From contig NZ_JAUYRO010000019.1 of NCBI RefSeq assembly GCF_030696805.1, positions 1 to 64,000 on the forward strand: a DNA stretch of 64,000 nucleotides, given 5' to 3'. The notes beneath the pieces are model-generated. The model was not told where the DNA came from and made no database searches. It was given only the letters and a program-made list of their open reading frames with translations. Positions 17,119-26,415 of this stretch are shown here, in pieces. Position numbers and translations under genes: made by a program. The number at the start of each line of letters is the position of its first letter. Position 1 is the first letter of the stretch. Source of the stretch: Methyloversatilis sp. (GTDB lineage: Bacteria; Pseudomonadota; Gammaproteobacteria; Burkholderiales; Rhodocyclaceae).

Positions 17119-18785
17119 GCGTCATCAAGCTGACCGGCGGCCGGGTGATCGATCCGGCAAATGGCGTCGACGACCAGGTGCGCGACCTCTACATCCGCGA
17201 CGGCCGGTTGATCGCCGCGCCGGATGCACACGACAGGATCAGCGCCGAGTACAACATTTCCGGCCGCATCGTCATGTCGGGCGCGATCGACATGCACAGC
17301 CACATCGGCGGCGGAAAGGTGAACATCGCACGCGAAATGCTGCCGGAAGACCATGGTGGCGACCCGGTCGAGCGCACCGACTTGACGCGTTCAAGCTGCG
17401 GTCACGCCGCACCGGGCACGCTGGCGGCCGGCTACCGTTATGCCGAAATGGGCTACACCGCGGCGTTTGAACCGGCGTTGCTGCCGGTCAATGCGCGCCA
17501 GGCCCACATGGAAATGGGCGACACGCCGATGCTGGACACCGGCGGCTACGCCATGCTCGGCAGCGACGACTTCCTGCTGCGAATGCTGGCGGCAAAGGAA
17601 GACCAGCAGGCGATCAACGACTACGTGGCATGGACGCTGCACGCGACGCAGACGGTCGGCATCAAGGTGGTGAACCCGGGTGCGATCTCCGCCTTCAAGT
17701 TCAACCAGCGCAAGCTCGACCTCGACGAGCAGAACGCCTTCTACGGCATCACGCCGCGCGAGATCGTGAAGGTGCTGTCGCGCGCGGTGCATGACCTCGG
17801 GGTGGCCAAGCCGCTGCACGTGCATGCCAGCAATCTGGGCGTGCCGGGCAATGTGGATACCACGCTGGGCACCATGGATGCTGCGGAAGGCCTGCCCGTC
17901 CATCTGACGCACATCCAGTTCCACAGCTACGGCACCGAGGGCGAGCGCAAGTTTTCCAGCGCCGCCGCGCGCATCGCCGAGGCGATCAACCAGAAGAAGA
18001 ACGTGTCGGCCGACGTCGGCCAGATCCTGTTCGGCCAGACGGTGACCGCGTCCGGCGACAACATGGTGCAGTACCGCAATGCCGGTCACGGCTCGCCGAA
18101 GAAGTCGGTCATCATGGACATCGAGTGCGACGCCGGCTGCGGCGTCGTGCCGTTCAAGTACAAGGACCAGAACTTCGTCAATGCACTACAGTGGGCCATC
18201 GGCCTGGAAATCTTCCTGATGGTCGATGACCCGTGGCGCATTTTCCTGACCACCGATCACCCGAATGGCGCACCGTTCACGACCTATCCGCACCTGATCA
18301 AGCTGCTGATGGACCGCAGCTTCCGCAGCGCGATGCTCGACACGATCAACCCGGATGCGCGCGCGATGAGCAATCTGGCGGGTCTCGACCGCGAATATTC
18401 GCTGTACGAGATCGCAATCATGACGCGCGCCGGTCCGGCGAAGCTGATCGGCCTGGCGGATCGCGGCCATCTGGCGCCGGGCGCTGCTGCCGACATCGTG
18501 GTCTACAAGGAAGACGCCGACCGCGAGCGCATGTTCGAAAAACCGGAACTGGTGTTCAAGGACGGCGAACTGGTGGTGCGTGACGGCCGTATCGTCAAGG
18601 TGGTGCGCGGCGGCACGCATGCCGTGAAGCCCGAATTCGATATCGGTATCGAAAAGAAGATCAAACCCTATTTCGAACGTTTCCATTCGATGCGCATGAA
18701 TAATTTCAAGATCAGTGACGATGAACTGTGCGAGTGTGGCGGCGGCTCCAGGCTGATGGCCCATGCCTGCAGGAAGCGGGGTTGA
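17115..18785 (+). CDS. fhcA: Formyltransferase/hydrolase complex subunit A
   Basis: This 556-aa amidohydrolase-fold subunit hydrolyses the formyl group from formyl-methylofuran to formate. Metal-binding DMHSHIGGGKVNIARE appears near residue 59, KPLHVHASNLG near 234 and LTTDHPNGAPF near 377. It is close to archaeal FwdA/FmdA in overall order. The start codon is GTG 17115, overlapping the fhcB stop (GTGA), which implies coupling. The C-terminus carries two Cys (CECGG). Four bases separate it from fhcD. Confidence 0.96.
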   Translation: MSVIKLTGGRVIDPANGVDDQVRDLYIRDGRLIAAPDAHDRISAEYNISGRIVMSGAIDMHSHIGGGKVNIAREMLPEDHGGDPVERTDLTRSSCGHAAPGTLAAGYRYAEMGYTAAFEPALLPVNARQAHMEMGDTPMLDTGGYAMLGSDDFLLRMLAAKEDQQAINDYVAWTLHATQTVGIKVVNPGAISAFKFNQRKLDLDEQNAFYGITPREIVKVLSRAVHDLGVAKPLHVHASNLGVPGNVDTTLGTMDAAEGLPVHLTHIQFHSYGTEGERKFSSAAARIAEAINQKKNVSADVGQILFGQTVTASGDNMVQYRNAGHGSPKKSVIMDIECDAGCGVVPFKYKDQNFVNALQWAIGLEIFLMVDDPWRIFLTTDHPNGAPFTTYPHLIKLLMDRSFRSAMLDTINPDARAMSNLAGLDREYSLYEIAIMTRAGPAKLIGLADRGHLAPGAAADIVVYKEDADRERMFEKPELVFKDGELVVRDGRIVKVVRGGTHAVKPEFDIGIEKKIKPYFERFHSMRMNNFKISDDELCECGGGSRLMAHACRKRG

Positions 18786-18789
18786 GGCG

Positions 18790-19686
18790 ATGATCATCAA
18801 TGGCGTAGCAATCGACGATACCTTTGCCGAAGCATTCGGCATGCGCGGCATCCGTCTCATCATCACCGCCTACAACGAAACCTGGGCGCTGCATTCGGCC
18901 AATGCGCTGACCGGCTTCGCGACCTCGGTCATCGCCTGCGGAGCCGAGGCGGGCATCGAACGCATGATGTCACCGGAAGAAACGCCGGACGGACGTCCGG
19001 GCGTGTCGGTGCTGCTGTTCGCAGTGTCGAGCAAGGAAATGATCAAGCAGATCGAGCGGCGCGTCGGCCAGTGCGTGCTGACCAGCCCGACCAGCGCCAT
19101 CTTCGCCGGGCTGGACGAAGGCGATCCGGTGCCCATGGGCAAGACGCTGCGCTATTTTGGCGACGGCTTCCAGACCTCGAAGCAGATTGCCGGCAAGCGC
19201 TACTGGCGCATCCCGGTCATGGATGGCGAATTCCTGGTGCAGGATACCGCGCGCATGGTAAAGGCGATCGGTGGCGGCAATTTCCTGGTGCTCGCCGATA
19301 CCCAGGTGCAGGCGCTCGAAGCCTGCGAGGCGGCCATTGCCGACATGCGCAAGCTGCGCGAAATCGTCATGCCCTTCCCGGGTGGCGTCGTGCGTTCCGG
19401 CTCCAAGGTGGGCTCGAAATACAAGGCGCTGTCGGCCTCGACCAATGACGCCTTCTGCCCGACGCTGCGCGGTGCGACCAAGTCCGAGCTGGACGAACGC
19501 ATCGGTGCGGTGCTCGAAATCGTCATCGACGGCCTGACCGACGCGTCGGTCAAGAAGGCGATGGAGGTCGGCATGCGCGCGGTGTGCCGGATTGGTGCCG
19601 CCGGCGGCATCCGCCGCCTGTCGGCGGGCAATTACGGCGGCAAGCTCGGCCAGTACCAGTACCACCTGCGGGAGATCCTGAAATGA
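18790..19686 (+). CDS. fhcD: Formyltransferase/hydrolase complex subunit D (formylmethanofuran:H4MPT formyltransferase)
   Basis: This 298-aa homolog of archaeal Ftr moves the formyl group between H4MPT and methylofuran. It begins MIINGVAIDDTFAEAFGMRG and carries the typical GDGFQTSKQIAGKRYWRIPVMDGEF (about residue 122) and PFPGGVVRSGSKVGSKYKAL segments. I used ATG 18790 rather than an upstream ATG at 18763 that would overlap fhcA. The stop overlaps the fhcC start (ATGA). Confidence 0.96.
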   Translation: MIINGVAIDDTFAEAFGMRGIRLIITAYNETWALHSANALTGFATSVIACGAEAGIERMMSPEETPDGRPGVSVLLFAVSSKEMIKQIERRVGQCVLTSPTSAIFAGLDEGDPVPMGKTLRYFGDGFQTSKQIAGKRYWRIPVMDGEFLVQDTARMVKAIGGGNFLVLADTQVQALEACEAAIADMRKLREIVMPFPGGVVRSGSKVGSKYKALSASTNDAFCPTLRGATKSELDERIGAVLEIVIDGLTDASVKKAMEVGMRAVCRIGAAGGIRRLSAGNYGGKLGQYQYHLREILK

Positions 19687-20498
19687 GCGCCCTGACATTC
19701 ACGTTGCGTAGCGCACCGGCCCAGCGCGTCGATGTCGGCGCGCTGAGTCCCGCTGCACTCGCGGGTGGGGCAGTGTCCGACATTGCGGCCATCGTGCTTC
19801 ACGTCGGCAAGCGCGCCGTGCGCGCAGACCAACTGTTCGAGATTGCCGGCGACGATACGACCGACATCGTGTTCCGCGGCGACTGCAGCAAGCTCGAACG
19901 CATCGGCGCCGGCATGAAGTCCGGCCGCATCACCGTCGAAGGCGACGCCGGACCGTATGTCGGTCAGGGACTGCTCGGCGGCACGATCACGGTCGCTGGT
20001 TCGACCGGGGCCTTCTGCGCGACCGGCATGAAGGGCGGTCGCATCGACATCGCCGGTGACGTTGGCGAATCGGCTGGCGGCGCCATCCCGGGCGAGATGA
20101 AAGGCATGGCCGGCGGCCTGCTGCTGGTCGGCGGCAACGCCGGCGACCGTCTGGGCGATCGCATGCGGCGCGGCCAGATACTCGTCAGCGGCAACGCTGG
20201 CGACTACTGCGGCACCCGCATGATCGCCGGCACCATCGCGGTGGCCGGCATGCCGGGCGCGTATCCGGCATACGGCATGAAGCGCGGCACGCTGATCCTC
20301 AGTGCCCTGCCGGCGCGGATGCTGCCCACCGTCGTCGACTGCGGCGCGCACCGGCTTGGCTTCCTCAGCCTGCTGTACGCGAGCTGGAAAGGCCTGCCCG
20401 GACCGTTCGGCGCGCTTGATGCCGGCGCCTGCACCGTACGCCGCTACATGGGCGACATGGCGGTCAGCGGACGCGGCGAACTGCTCGTCCGCGGCTGA
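19683..20498 (+). CDS. fhcC: Formyltransferase/hydrolase complex subunit C
   Basis: This 271-aa subunit folds as a right-handed beta helix, like archaeal FwdC and the C-terminal domain of glutamate synthase. It shows the repeated G-x-x-G-x-x-x-G rungs (for example GAGMKSGRITVEGDAG, GTGMKGG-like and GDRLGDRMRRGQILVSGNAG). It completes the FhcABCD complex. It overlaps fhcD by four bases at its start, and its stop shares one base with the next ATG (TGATG). Confidence 0.95.
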   Translation: MSALTFTLRSAPAQRVDVGALSPAALAGGAVSDIAAIVLHVGKRAVRADQLFEIAGDDTTDIVFRGDCSKLERIGAGMKSGRITVEGDAGPYVGQGLLGGTITVAGSTGAFCATGMKGGRIDIAGDVGESAGGAIPGEMKGMAGGLLLVGGNAGDRLGDRMRRGQILVSGNAGDYCGTRMIAGTIAVAGMPGAYPAYGMKRGTLILSALPARMLPTVVDCGAHRLGFLSLLYASWKGLPGPFGALDAGACTVRRYMGDMAVSGRGELLVRG

Positions 20499-21535
20499 TG
20501 CCGGCGGCCGGCTGGTGGCCTGACTCGGCCTTCGGGCGGGTCAGGCGCAACGCAGCCGGGCGCCTCGTCGTGACCGACGCACTGCTGCGCGACTGGCTGG
20601 CACGGCCCGAACTGGCGCTCGTGGCGGACAGCTGCAACGCCGAGCGCGCGCTGGTTTCGCGCCTGCTCGATGAGCCGGCGCGCATTGTCGCCCATGACGA
20701 CATCGCATCGATTGCCGACGAAGACGCGCGCGACAACTGGTTTGCCTTCATCGCCTTGCGCGACCGCGTGCTCGCCCGACCGGACATCGAGTCGGCCTGG
20801 CTTGAGCTGTTTCTCGACGGCCCGAGCGGCATCGCGCCGCTGTTCTTGCCACAACTCACGCAGCTCATCCTGCACGGCCTGCTCGAAGACTGCACCGGCA
20901 ATGACGGCGCGCTGATGTGGCGGGCAGCCGAACTGTTCTTCCGCAACCAGCGCGCGACGCCGCACGCCGGTCGCATCCTGATGGCCGACGCCGAAACGCT
21001 CGGCGACTACGCCGAAACCGGTGGTTTCGGCAATATCGGCCGCCTGATCCGGCAGGCCGGGGCGATACCGCGCGCGGCCGAGCTCGACGTGCTCGATGCC
21101 GGCAACGCCGCTGAACTGTATGCGCGCACCGGGCGTCGGGCCGTGCTGCCGCTGAATTTCGGCCAGCCGGCGCTCGAGGCGCTGTGTCGTGTGATGGAGC
21201 GCTGGATCGCCCACTTTTACGGCTCGGCCGTCCGCATCACGCCGCAGCAGGACATCCGCGACGAACAGTGGGCGTGGCACATCGGACTTGACCGCGAGGC
21301 GATGGACCTTCTGAACACGCTGTATGAAGGCGGCGAACTGGCGCCGGACCGCCTGTCGCGCATCGTCGCGCTGTTCCGGCTCGACTTCCTCGATGCGCGC
21401 GACATGCGCGCCGAATTGCGCCGTGACGGTACGGCGCGTCCGGTCTGGCTGGCGCTGGCCATGGATGAAGATGGTCTGGTACGGATGAAGCCGCAGAATC
21501 TGCTGCTCAACCTGCCGCTCACGGGTACACACTGA
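20498..21535 (+). CDS. Conserved uncharacterised protein of the fhc operon
   Basis: This 345-aa soluble protein has no signal peptide or membrane helix. I believe it belongs to a family of unknown function (possibly DUF6352) that accompanies fhc genes in betaproteobacterial methylotrophs. Visible landmarks are ALRDRVLARPDIESAWLELF, a region with conserved LFFRNQ-A, GDYAETGGFGNIGRLIRQAG, and the end LVRMKPQNLLLNLPL. It starts on the last base of the fhcC stop codon, so it is almost certainly translated with the Fhc complex. It could be an assembly factor or a methylofuran-loading protein; I cannot name a reaction. Confidence 0.8.
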   Translation: MPAAGWWPDSAFGRVRRNAAGRLVVTDALLRDWLARPELALVADSCNAERALVSRLLDEPARIVAHDDIASIADEDARDNWFAFIALRDRVLARPDIESAWLELFLDGPSGIAPLFLPQLTQLILHGLLEDCTGNDGALMWRAAELFFRNQRATPHAGRILMADAETLGDYAETGGFGNIGRLIRQAGAIPRAAELDVLDAGNAAELYARTGRRAVLPLNFGQPALEALCRVMERWIAHFYGSAVRITPQQDIRDEQWAWHIGLDREAMDLLNTLYEGGELAPDRLSRIVALFRLDFLDARDMRAELRRDGTARPVWLALAMDEDGLVRMKPQNLLLNLPLTGTH

Positions 21536-21926
21536 TACGTGTATCGGGGTGCGCAGGCCGCCGTCGTGGTTCCCTGGTTTTCAGCCCTTTCTTGACCCCC
21601 CTCAAGCTTGCGTGCATTTGCTGAGCGTGCAAATGAAATCGTCGCGTACCGCGTTTAGCATTGCATTGAACCTGAAAACCTCAGTTGATCGGCTTCGTGG
21701 GCATGGTGGGCGGGGTGTACGGCAAGGCGCGAGGACGCGGCAGGATGGCACCCTGCAAGGACGAGCAACGCAGCCGGGCGCCCGCCGGCCGTGCACGCGA
21801 GGTCGAAGCGGTGTCGCCTGGACGGCAAGCGAGCAAAAAGTGCCGATCTCCTTGATGCGCAGGGCTTTTTGCGCGATGGCAAGCGGTCATCCGAGGTTTT
21901 CAGGTTGAACCCGAAGGAGTCTTGAA
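21536..21926. other. Intergenic region between the C1 island and the ion-transport operon
   Basis: This 391-base gap is dominated by the inverted-repeat-bounded element at 21669-21906. The left part (21536-21668) has no gene or terminator hairpin that I can defend. The right end holds a good GGAG ribosome site for the P-type ATPase gene. The ATPase promoter must lie in or beside the element. Confidence 0.55.
21669..21906. repeat. 238-bp MITE-like element with 14-bp perfect terminal inverted repeats
   Basis: The ends AACCTGAAAACCTC (21669-21682) and GAGGTTTTCAGGTT (21893-21906) are exact complements. The interior is GC-rich, has local inverted repeats (GCAGG..CCTGC near 21740), and carries no protein-coding signal. 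No clear target-site duplication flanks it. It looks like a non-autonomous mobile element or a structured dispersed repeat; copy number elsewhere is unknown. Confidence 0.5.
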
Positions 21927-24659
21927 ATGCGGCATCAGACGGACAATCCGGTGCGGCCGGAAAGCTGGCACGCGCTCACCGGCGCAGCGACGCTGACTTC
22001 GGTCGGCAGCGTACGCGATGCCGGACTGACAGCCGACGAGGCGGCGCGCCGACTCTTGGCCGATGGCGCCAATAGCCTGCCCGTGCCGGCGGGGCGCAGT
22101 GTTTTGCAACGCATGCTTGCGCAATTCGAGAACGTGCTCATTCGCGTACTGATCGCCGCCGCCGTGGTGACGGCGCTGCTCGGGCACCTGCTGGACAGCG
22201 CAGTCATCGCTGGCGTGGTGCTCATCAATGCTTTGATCGGCTTTCTGCAGGAGGGCAAGGCCGAAGCGGCGCTCGACGCCATACGGAAGATGCTTTCGCC
22301 GCGCGCGCAGGTGCTGCGCGGCGGACGCCGGATCGATCTGCCGGCTGCGGAACTGGTCCGGGGCGACATCGTGTTTCTCGCGTCCGGCGACCGCGTTCCA
22401 GCCGATCTGCGACTGCTGGACGTGCGCAACCTGCGCATCGACGAGTCTGCGCTCACCGGCGAGTCGGTGGCGGTCGACAAGCACACGGAGATCTGTGCCG
22501 ACGAGGCGGCGCTCGGCGATCGCCGGTCGATGGCTTTTTCCGGCACGCTGGTGACCTACGGCCAGGGCACAGGCGTTGTGGTCGCGACCGGCGCAAGCAC
22601 CGAGATCGGCCACATCAGCACCCTGCTTGCCGGGGTGCAGGAACTGGCCACGCCGCTGACGCGCAGGATGGCAGCCTTCAGTGCATGGCTGACCTGGACC
22701 ATCCTCGGCGTGGCTGCCGTGGCGTTTGCCTTCGGCATCCTGGTCCATGATTTTTCAATCGCAGACATGTTCCTCGCCGCGGTGGGTATCGCCGTCGCGG
22801 CAATCCCGGAAGGGCTGCCCGCCATCATGACCGTGACGCTGGCCATCGGCGTCCAGCGCATGGCGAAGCGTCACGCGATCATCCGGCGCCTGCCGGCAGT
22901 CGAAGCGCTGGGTTCGGTCACGGTCATCTGTTCGGACAAGACGGGCACGCTGACGCGAAACGAAATGACCGTGCAGCGCGTGACGACAGCGCGCGACACC
23001 TTCCGGGTAAGCGGTGCCGGTTATGCACCGCAAGGCGGGTTTTCGCGCGACGACGGCGAATGCGAACTGATCGATTGCCCCGAACTGGTCGAGATCGGCC
23101 GTACCGCGCTGCTGTGCAATGACGCCGCGCTGAACCGGGATGCGGAAGGCAGATGGGTGCTGGCGGGCGATCCGACCGAAGGTGCGCTGATCACGCTGGC
23201 GCTCAAGGTCGGTCTCGATGCGCATCGCGAAGCGGACATGCTGCCGCGCATCGACACCATTCCGTTCGAATCCGAACACCGCTTCATGGCTACCCTCCAT
23301 CACGATCATCAGGGCCGCGCATTCATGCTGCTCAAGGGCGCGCCCGAGCGCGTGTTCGAACTGTGTCGCGAACAGCGCGAGGGCGGTGATGCGCAGCCGC
23401 TTCAGCCGGCCTACTGGCATGCCTGCAGCGAAGCCGTGGCGAGCGAGGGCATGCGTCTGCTCGCGCTGGCAATCAAGCCGATGGACACGTCGTTGAGCGC
23501 GCTGACATTTGCCGACGTCGAGGCCGGCGGCTTCACACTGCTTGCGCTGCTCGGCCTTGCCGATCCGCCGCGTGAGGAGGCGGTTGCCGCAGTGGCGCGC
23601 TGCCGCGGTGCCGGCATCTCCGTGCGCATGATCACCGGAGATCATGCCGTCACCGCCCGCGCGATCGGCGAACAGCTGGGTCTGGGTGACACGGTACGCG
23701 TGCTGGCCGGCCCGCAGATCGAACGGATGGATGACTTGCAGCTGCGCGTCGCAGTGGCCGACACCGAAATCTTTGCGCGCGCCAGCCCGGAGCACAAGCT
23801 GCGCATCGTTCAGGCGCTGCAGGCCAATGGCGAAGTGGTGGCGATGACCGGCGACGGCGTCAATGACGCACCTGCGCTGAAACGTGCCGACGTCGGCGTG
23901 GCCATGGGTGACAAGGGCACCGAAGCCGCCAAGGAGGCGGCCGAAATGGTACTGGCCGACGACAATTTCGCGTCGATTGCCGCCGCGGTGGAAGAGGGCC
24001 GCACGGTATTCGACAATATCCGCAAGGCGGTCATTTTCATCCTGCCGACCGGGGGCGGGCAGGCCGGCATCCTGGTCACGGCCATCCTGCTCGGCCTGAC
24101 GCTGCCGATCACGCCCGCGCAAATTCTGTGGGTGAACATGGTGACTGCCGTCACCCTGTCGCTCGCACTGGCGTTCGAAACACCGGAATCGGACATCATG
24201 CGCCGCCCGCCGAGAAGCCCGGACGAACCGCTGCTGACCGGGTTCCTGCTGTGGCGCATAGCGTTCGTGTCGCTGCTGCTGGTGACCGGCGGTCTGACCC
24301 TGTTCCTGCGCACACTCGATGAAGGGGGCTCAATGGAACTGGCGCGCACGGTCGCCGTAAACACGCTGGTGTTCGGTGAAATGGTCTATCTGTTCAATGT
24401 GCGCCACCTCACCGCAAGTTCGCTGACCGTCGAAGGTGTCACGGGCAACCGCTATGTGCTGCTCGCCATTCTTTTGCTGCTGGTGCTGCAGGGGCTGTTC
24501 AACTATCTGCCAGCAGCACAGATGCTGTTCGGCACCGCTCCTCCGCAGATGAGCGACTGGTGGCCGGTTCTGGTGTTCGGCGCCCTCCTGTTGGTCATCA
24601 TCGAACTGGAAAAGCTGGCGGTTCGCTCCTGGGCACGCCGCCGGCAGCAGAGCGGCTGA
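21927..24659 (+). CDS. P-type cation-transporting ATPase (P2A/CtpF-like)
   Basis: This 910-aa inner-membrane pump has all P-type hallmarks: actuator ALTGES (about residue 175), M4 [12 protein letters not shown] (about 291), phosphorylation site CSDKTGTLT (about 334) and hinge [17 protein letters not shown] (about 640). PEGLP places it with calcium/sodium-type pumps. M6 reads [17 protein letters not shown], lacking the Asp seen in SERCA, as in mycobacterial CtpF-like pumps. The ion is therefore uncertain. ATG 21927 follows GGAG. It leads an operon with a Na/Pi symporter-like gene 4 bases downstream. Confidence 0.93.
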   Translation: MRHQTDNPVRPESWHALTGAATLTSVGSVRDAGLTADEAARRLLADGANSLPVPAGRSVLQRMLAQFENVLIRVLIAAAVVTALLGHLLDSAVIAGVVLINALIGFLQEGKAEAALDAIRKMLSPRAQVLRGGRRIDLPAAELVRGDIVFLASGDRVPADLRLLDVRNLRIDESALTGESVAVDKHTEICADEAALGDRRSMAFSGTLVTYGQGTGVVVATGASTEIGHISTLLAGVQELATPLTRRMAAFSAWLTWTILGVAAVAFAFGILVHDFSIADMFLAAVGIAVAAIPEGLPAIMTVTLAIGVQRMAKRHAIIRRLPAVEALGSVTVICSDKTGTLTRNEMTVQRVTTARDTFRVSGAGYAPQGGFSRDDGECELIDCPELVEIGRTALLCNDAALNRDAEGRWVLAGDPTEGALITLALKVGLDAHREADMLPRIDTIPFESEHRFMATLHHDHQGRAFMLLKGAPERVFELCREQREGGDAQPLQPAYWHACSEAVASEGMRLLALAIKPMDTSLSALTFADVEAGGFTLLALLGLADPPREEAVAAVARCRGAGISVRMITGDHAVTARAIGEQLGLGDTVRVLAGPQIERMDDLQLRVAVADTEIFARASPEHKLRIVQALQANGEVVAMTGDGVNDAPALKRADVGVAMGDKGTEAAKEAAEMVLADDNFASIAAAVEEGRTVFDNIRKAVIFILPTGGGQAGILVTAILLGLTLPITPAQILWVNMVTAVTLSLALAFETPESDIMRRPPRSPDEPLLTGFLLWRIAFVSLLLVTGGLTLFLRTLDEGGSMELARTVAVNTLVFGEMVYLFNVRHLTASSLTVEGVTGNRYVLLAILLLLVLQGLFNYLPAAQMLFGTAPPQMSDWWPVLVFGALLLVIIELEKLAVRSWARRRQQSG

Positions 24660-24663
24660 CCTC

Positions 24664-26304
24664 ATGGAACCGCTCTTTCACCTCCTTGGCGGTCTCGGCC
24701 TGTTCCTGCTCGGCATGGGCTTCATGACGGACGGACTCAAACTGGCTGCCGGCCCCGCGCTGGAGCGCATTCTGTCGGACTGGACGCGCACCCGACTGCG
24801 CGCGCTGCTGTCCGGCGTGCTGGTGACCGGGCTGGTGCAATCGTCGAGCGCTGTGACGGTCGCCACCATCGGCTTCGTCAATGCGGGCCTGCTGACACTC
24901 GGTCAGTCAATGTGGGTCATTTTCGGCAGCAATGTAGGCACGACGATGACCGGCTGGCTGGTTGCGCTGGTCGGTTTCAAGATGCCGATCGAGCTGTTCG
25001 CGCTGCCGCTCATCGGGGTCGGCATGCTGCTGCGTCTGACCGGCGAAGGGTCGCGCCGGGCGGCGATCGGCATGACGATCGCCGGCTTCGGGGCGCTGTT
25101 TCTGGGTATCGATGTGTTGCGGGAGGCATTCGGAGGTCTCGGATCCGCTGTCAATTTCGACGCCTGGGCAGCCGGTGGAGCCGGCGGTGTGCTGTCCGCC
25201 GTACTCGTCGGGATCGTATTGACCACACTCATGCAGTCATCGAGTGCCGCGATGGCCGTCGTGCTGACGGCCGTGGCGGGTGGCGTGGTGCCCTTGTCGG
25301 TGGCCGCTGCCGGCGTGATAGGCGTCAACCTCGGTACCACCATCACGGCGATCATCGCCGCACTGGGCGCGACACCGAATGCCCGACGCACCGCTGCGGC
25401 GCATGTGGCGTTCAATCTGATCACCGCAGTCGTTGCCCTGCTGTGCCTTCCGGTATTGCTTGCGCTGGTCGCATGGATGACGGATGTGCTGGAACTCGAG
25501 CCGACGGCGACCACCGTTCTCGCGACGTTTCACACCACGTTCAATGTGCTCGGCGTGTTGCTGATGTGGCCCCTGTCCATGCGGCTGGAGCGGGCCCTGT
25601 CGGCGCGCTTCGTTACACCCGACGAAGACGCCGGACGTCCGCAGCACCTCGACGCGAACGTGCTTTCGGTACCGACGCTCGCGCTTGATGCACTGGCGCT
25701 GGAGGCGCGCCGGGTCGGCGCGATGGCCAGGGGGATGGTGCTGTCGGCGCTGGATGGCGCCGCACCCGAATCGATCGCCCATCAGCGTGACGCATTCGAC
25801 CGGCTCACCCGGGCAGTCGCAGGATTTGTCGTCAGCATCCACCGCAGCACGATGAGTGCAGCCAGCGGCGAGCGCCTGCCGCGCGTCCTGCGCGAGTTGC
25901 GGTACTACGAAACGGTCGCCCGCATGGGAGCCGTGATCGCTGAACCGGTTCCTTCGGGACCGCTTCCGGACGACGTGGTCCGCTGCGAGACGCACTTTCG
26001 CACACAGGTACGCGACTGGCTCGCGTTGGTGCTGCCCGCGGGGGATGCGGCGAGTCTGCCAGCTGCCGCAGTGCTGCCCGATGCGCTGGTTGCCGGCTAT
26101 GCTGCCCTGAAGGACGCGATTCTGCGTGCCGCCGCCGCCGACGCACTCGATATTGCCCGCATGGATGCCCTGCTGGAGCGCGCACGCGCCATGCGGCTTG
26201 CAGCGGAACAGGCCGGAAAGGCGCTGCAGCTCCTGCACCGGATCGAGATGAATGACGATGCAATAAGTCCGGATGAAAGCCGGATGCATCTGATTGCCGA
26301 ATGA
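24664..26304 (+). CDS. Na/Pi cotransporter family protein with C-terminal PhoU-like region
   Basis: This 546-aa membrane protein has two copies of the NptA-type Na/Pi repeat. Each carries the QSSSA signature (GLVQSSSAVTVATIGFV near residue 57; LMQSSSAAMAVVLTAV near 190). Other motifs are FGSNVGTTMTG and GVNLGTTITAI. The last 200 residues are soluble and helical, as in PhoU-like tails of YjbB-type proteins. It should move phosphate, probably out or in with sodium. It starts 4 bases after the ATPase stop. Confidence 0.9.
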   Translation: MEPLFHLLGGLGLFLLGMGFMTDGLKLAAGPALERILSDWTRTRLRALLSGVLVTGLVQSSSAVTVATIGFVNAGLLTLGQSMWVIFGSNVGTTMTGWLVALVGFKMPIELFALPLIGVGMLLRLTGEGSRRAAIGMTIAGFGALFLGIDVLREAFGGLGSAVNFDAWAAGGAGGVLSAVLVGIVLTTLMQSSSAAMAVVLTAVAGGVVPLSVAAAGVIGVNLGTTITAIIAALGATPNARRTAAAHVAFNLITAVVALLCLPVLLALVAWMTDVLELEPTATTVLATFHTTFNVLGVLLMWPLSMRLERALSARFVTPDEDAGRPQHLDANVLSVPTLALDALALEARRVGAMARGMVLSALDGAAPESIAHQRDAFDRLTRAVAGFVVSIHRSTMSAASGERLPRVLRELRYYETVARMGAVIAEPVPSGPLPDDVVRCETHFRTQVRDWLALVLPAGDAASLPAAAVLPDALVAGYAALKDAILRAAAADALDIARMDALLERARAMRLAAEQAGKALQLLHRIEMNDDAISPDESRMHLIAE

Positions 26305-26415
26305 GGCAGCATGCAGGCGTCGTCGTGGCGCGTTGAAGAGGGTCGTTTCCGTCGGCGATTCCGTCTGCCGGATGCCGGATCGACAGGGAGTCAGTGATGC
26401 GGGAGAAGATGTTTC

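Noticed and set aside
22755-24122. 455-residue minus-strand open frame opposite the P-type ATPase
   Set aside because: Antisense shadow; the ATPase has every family motif.
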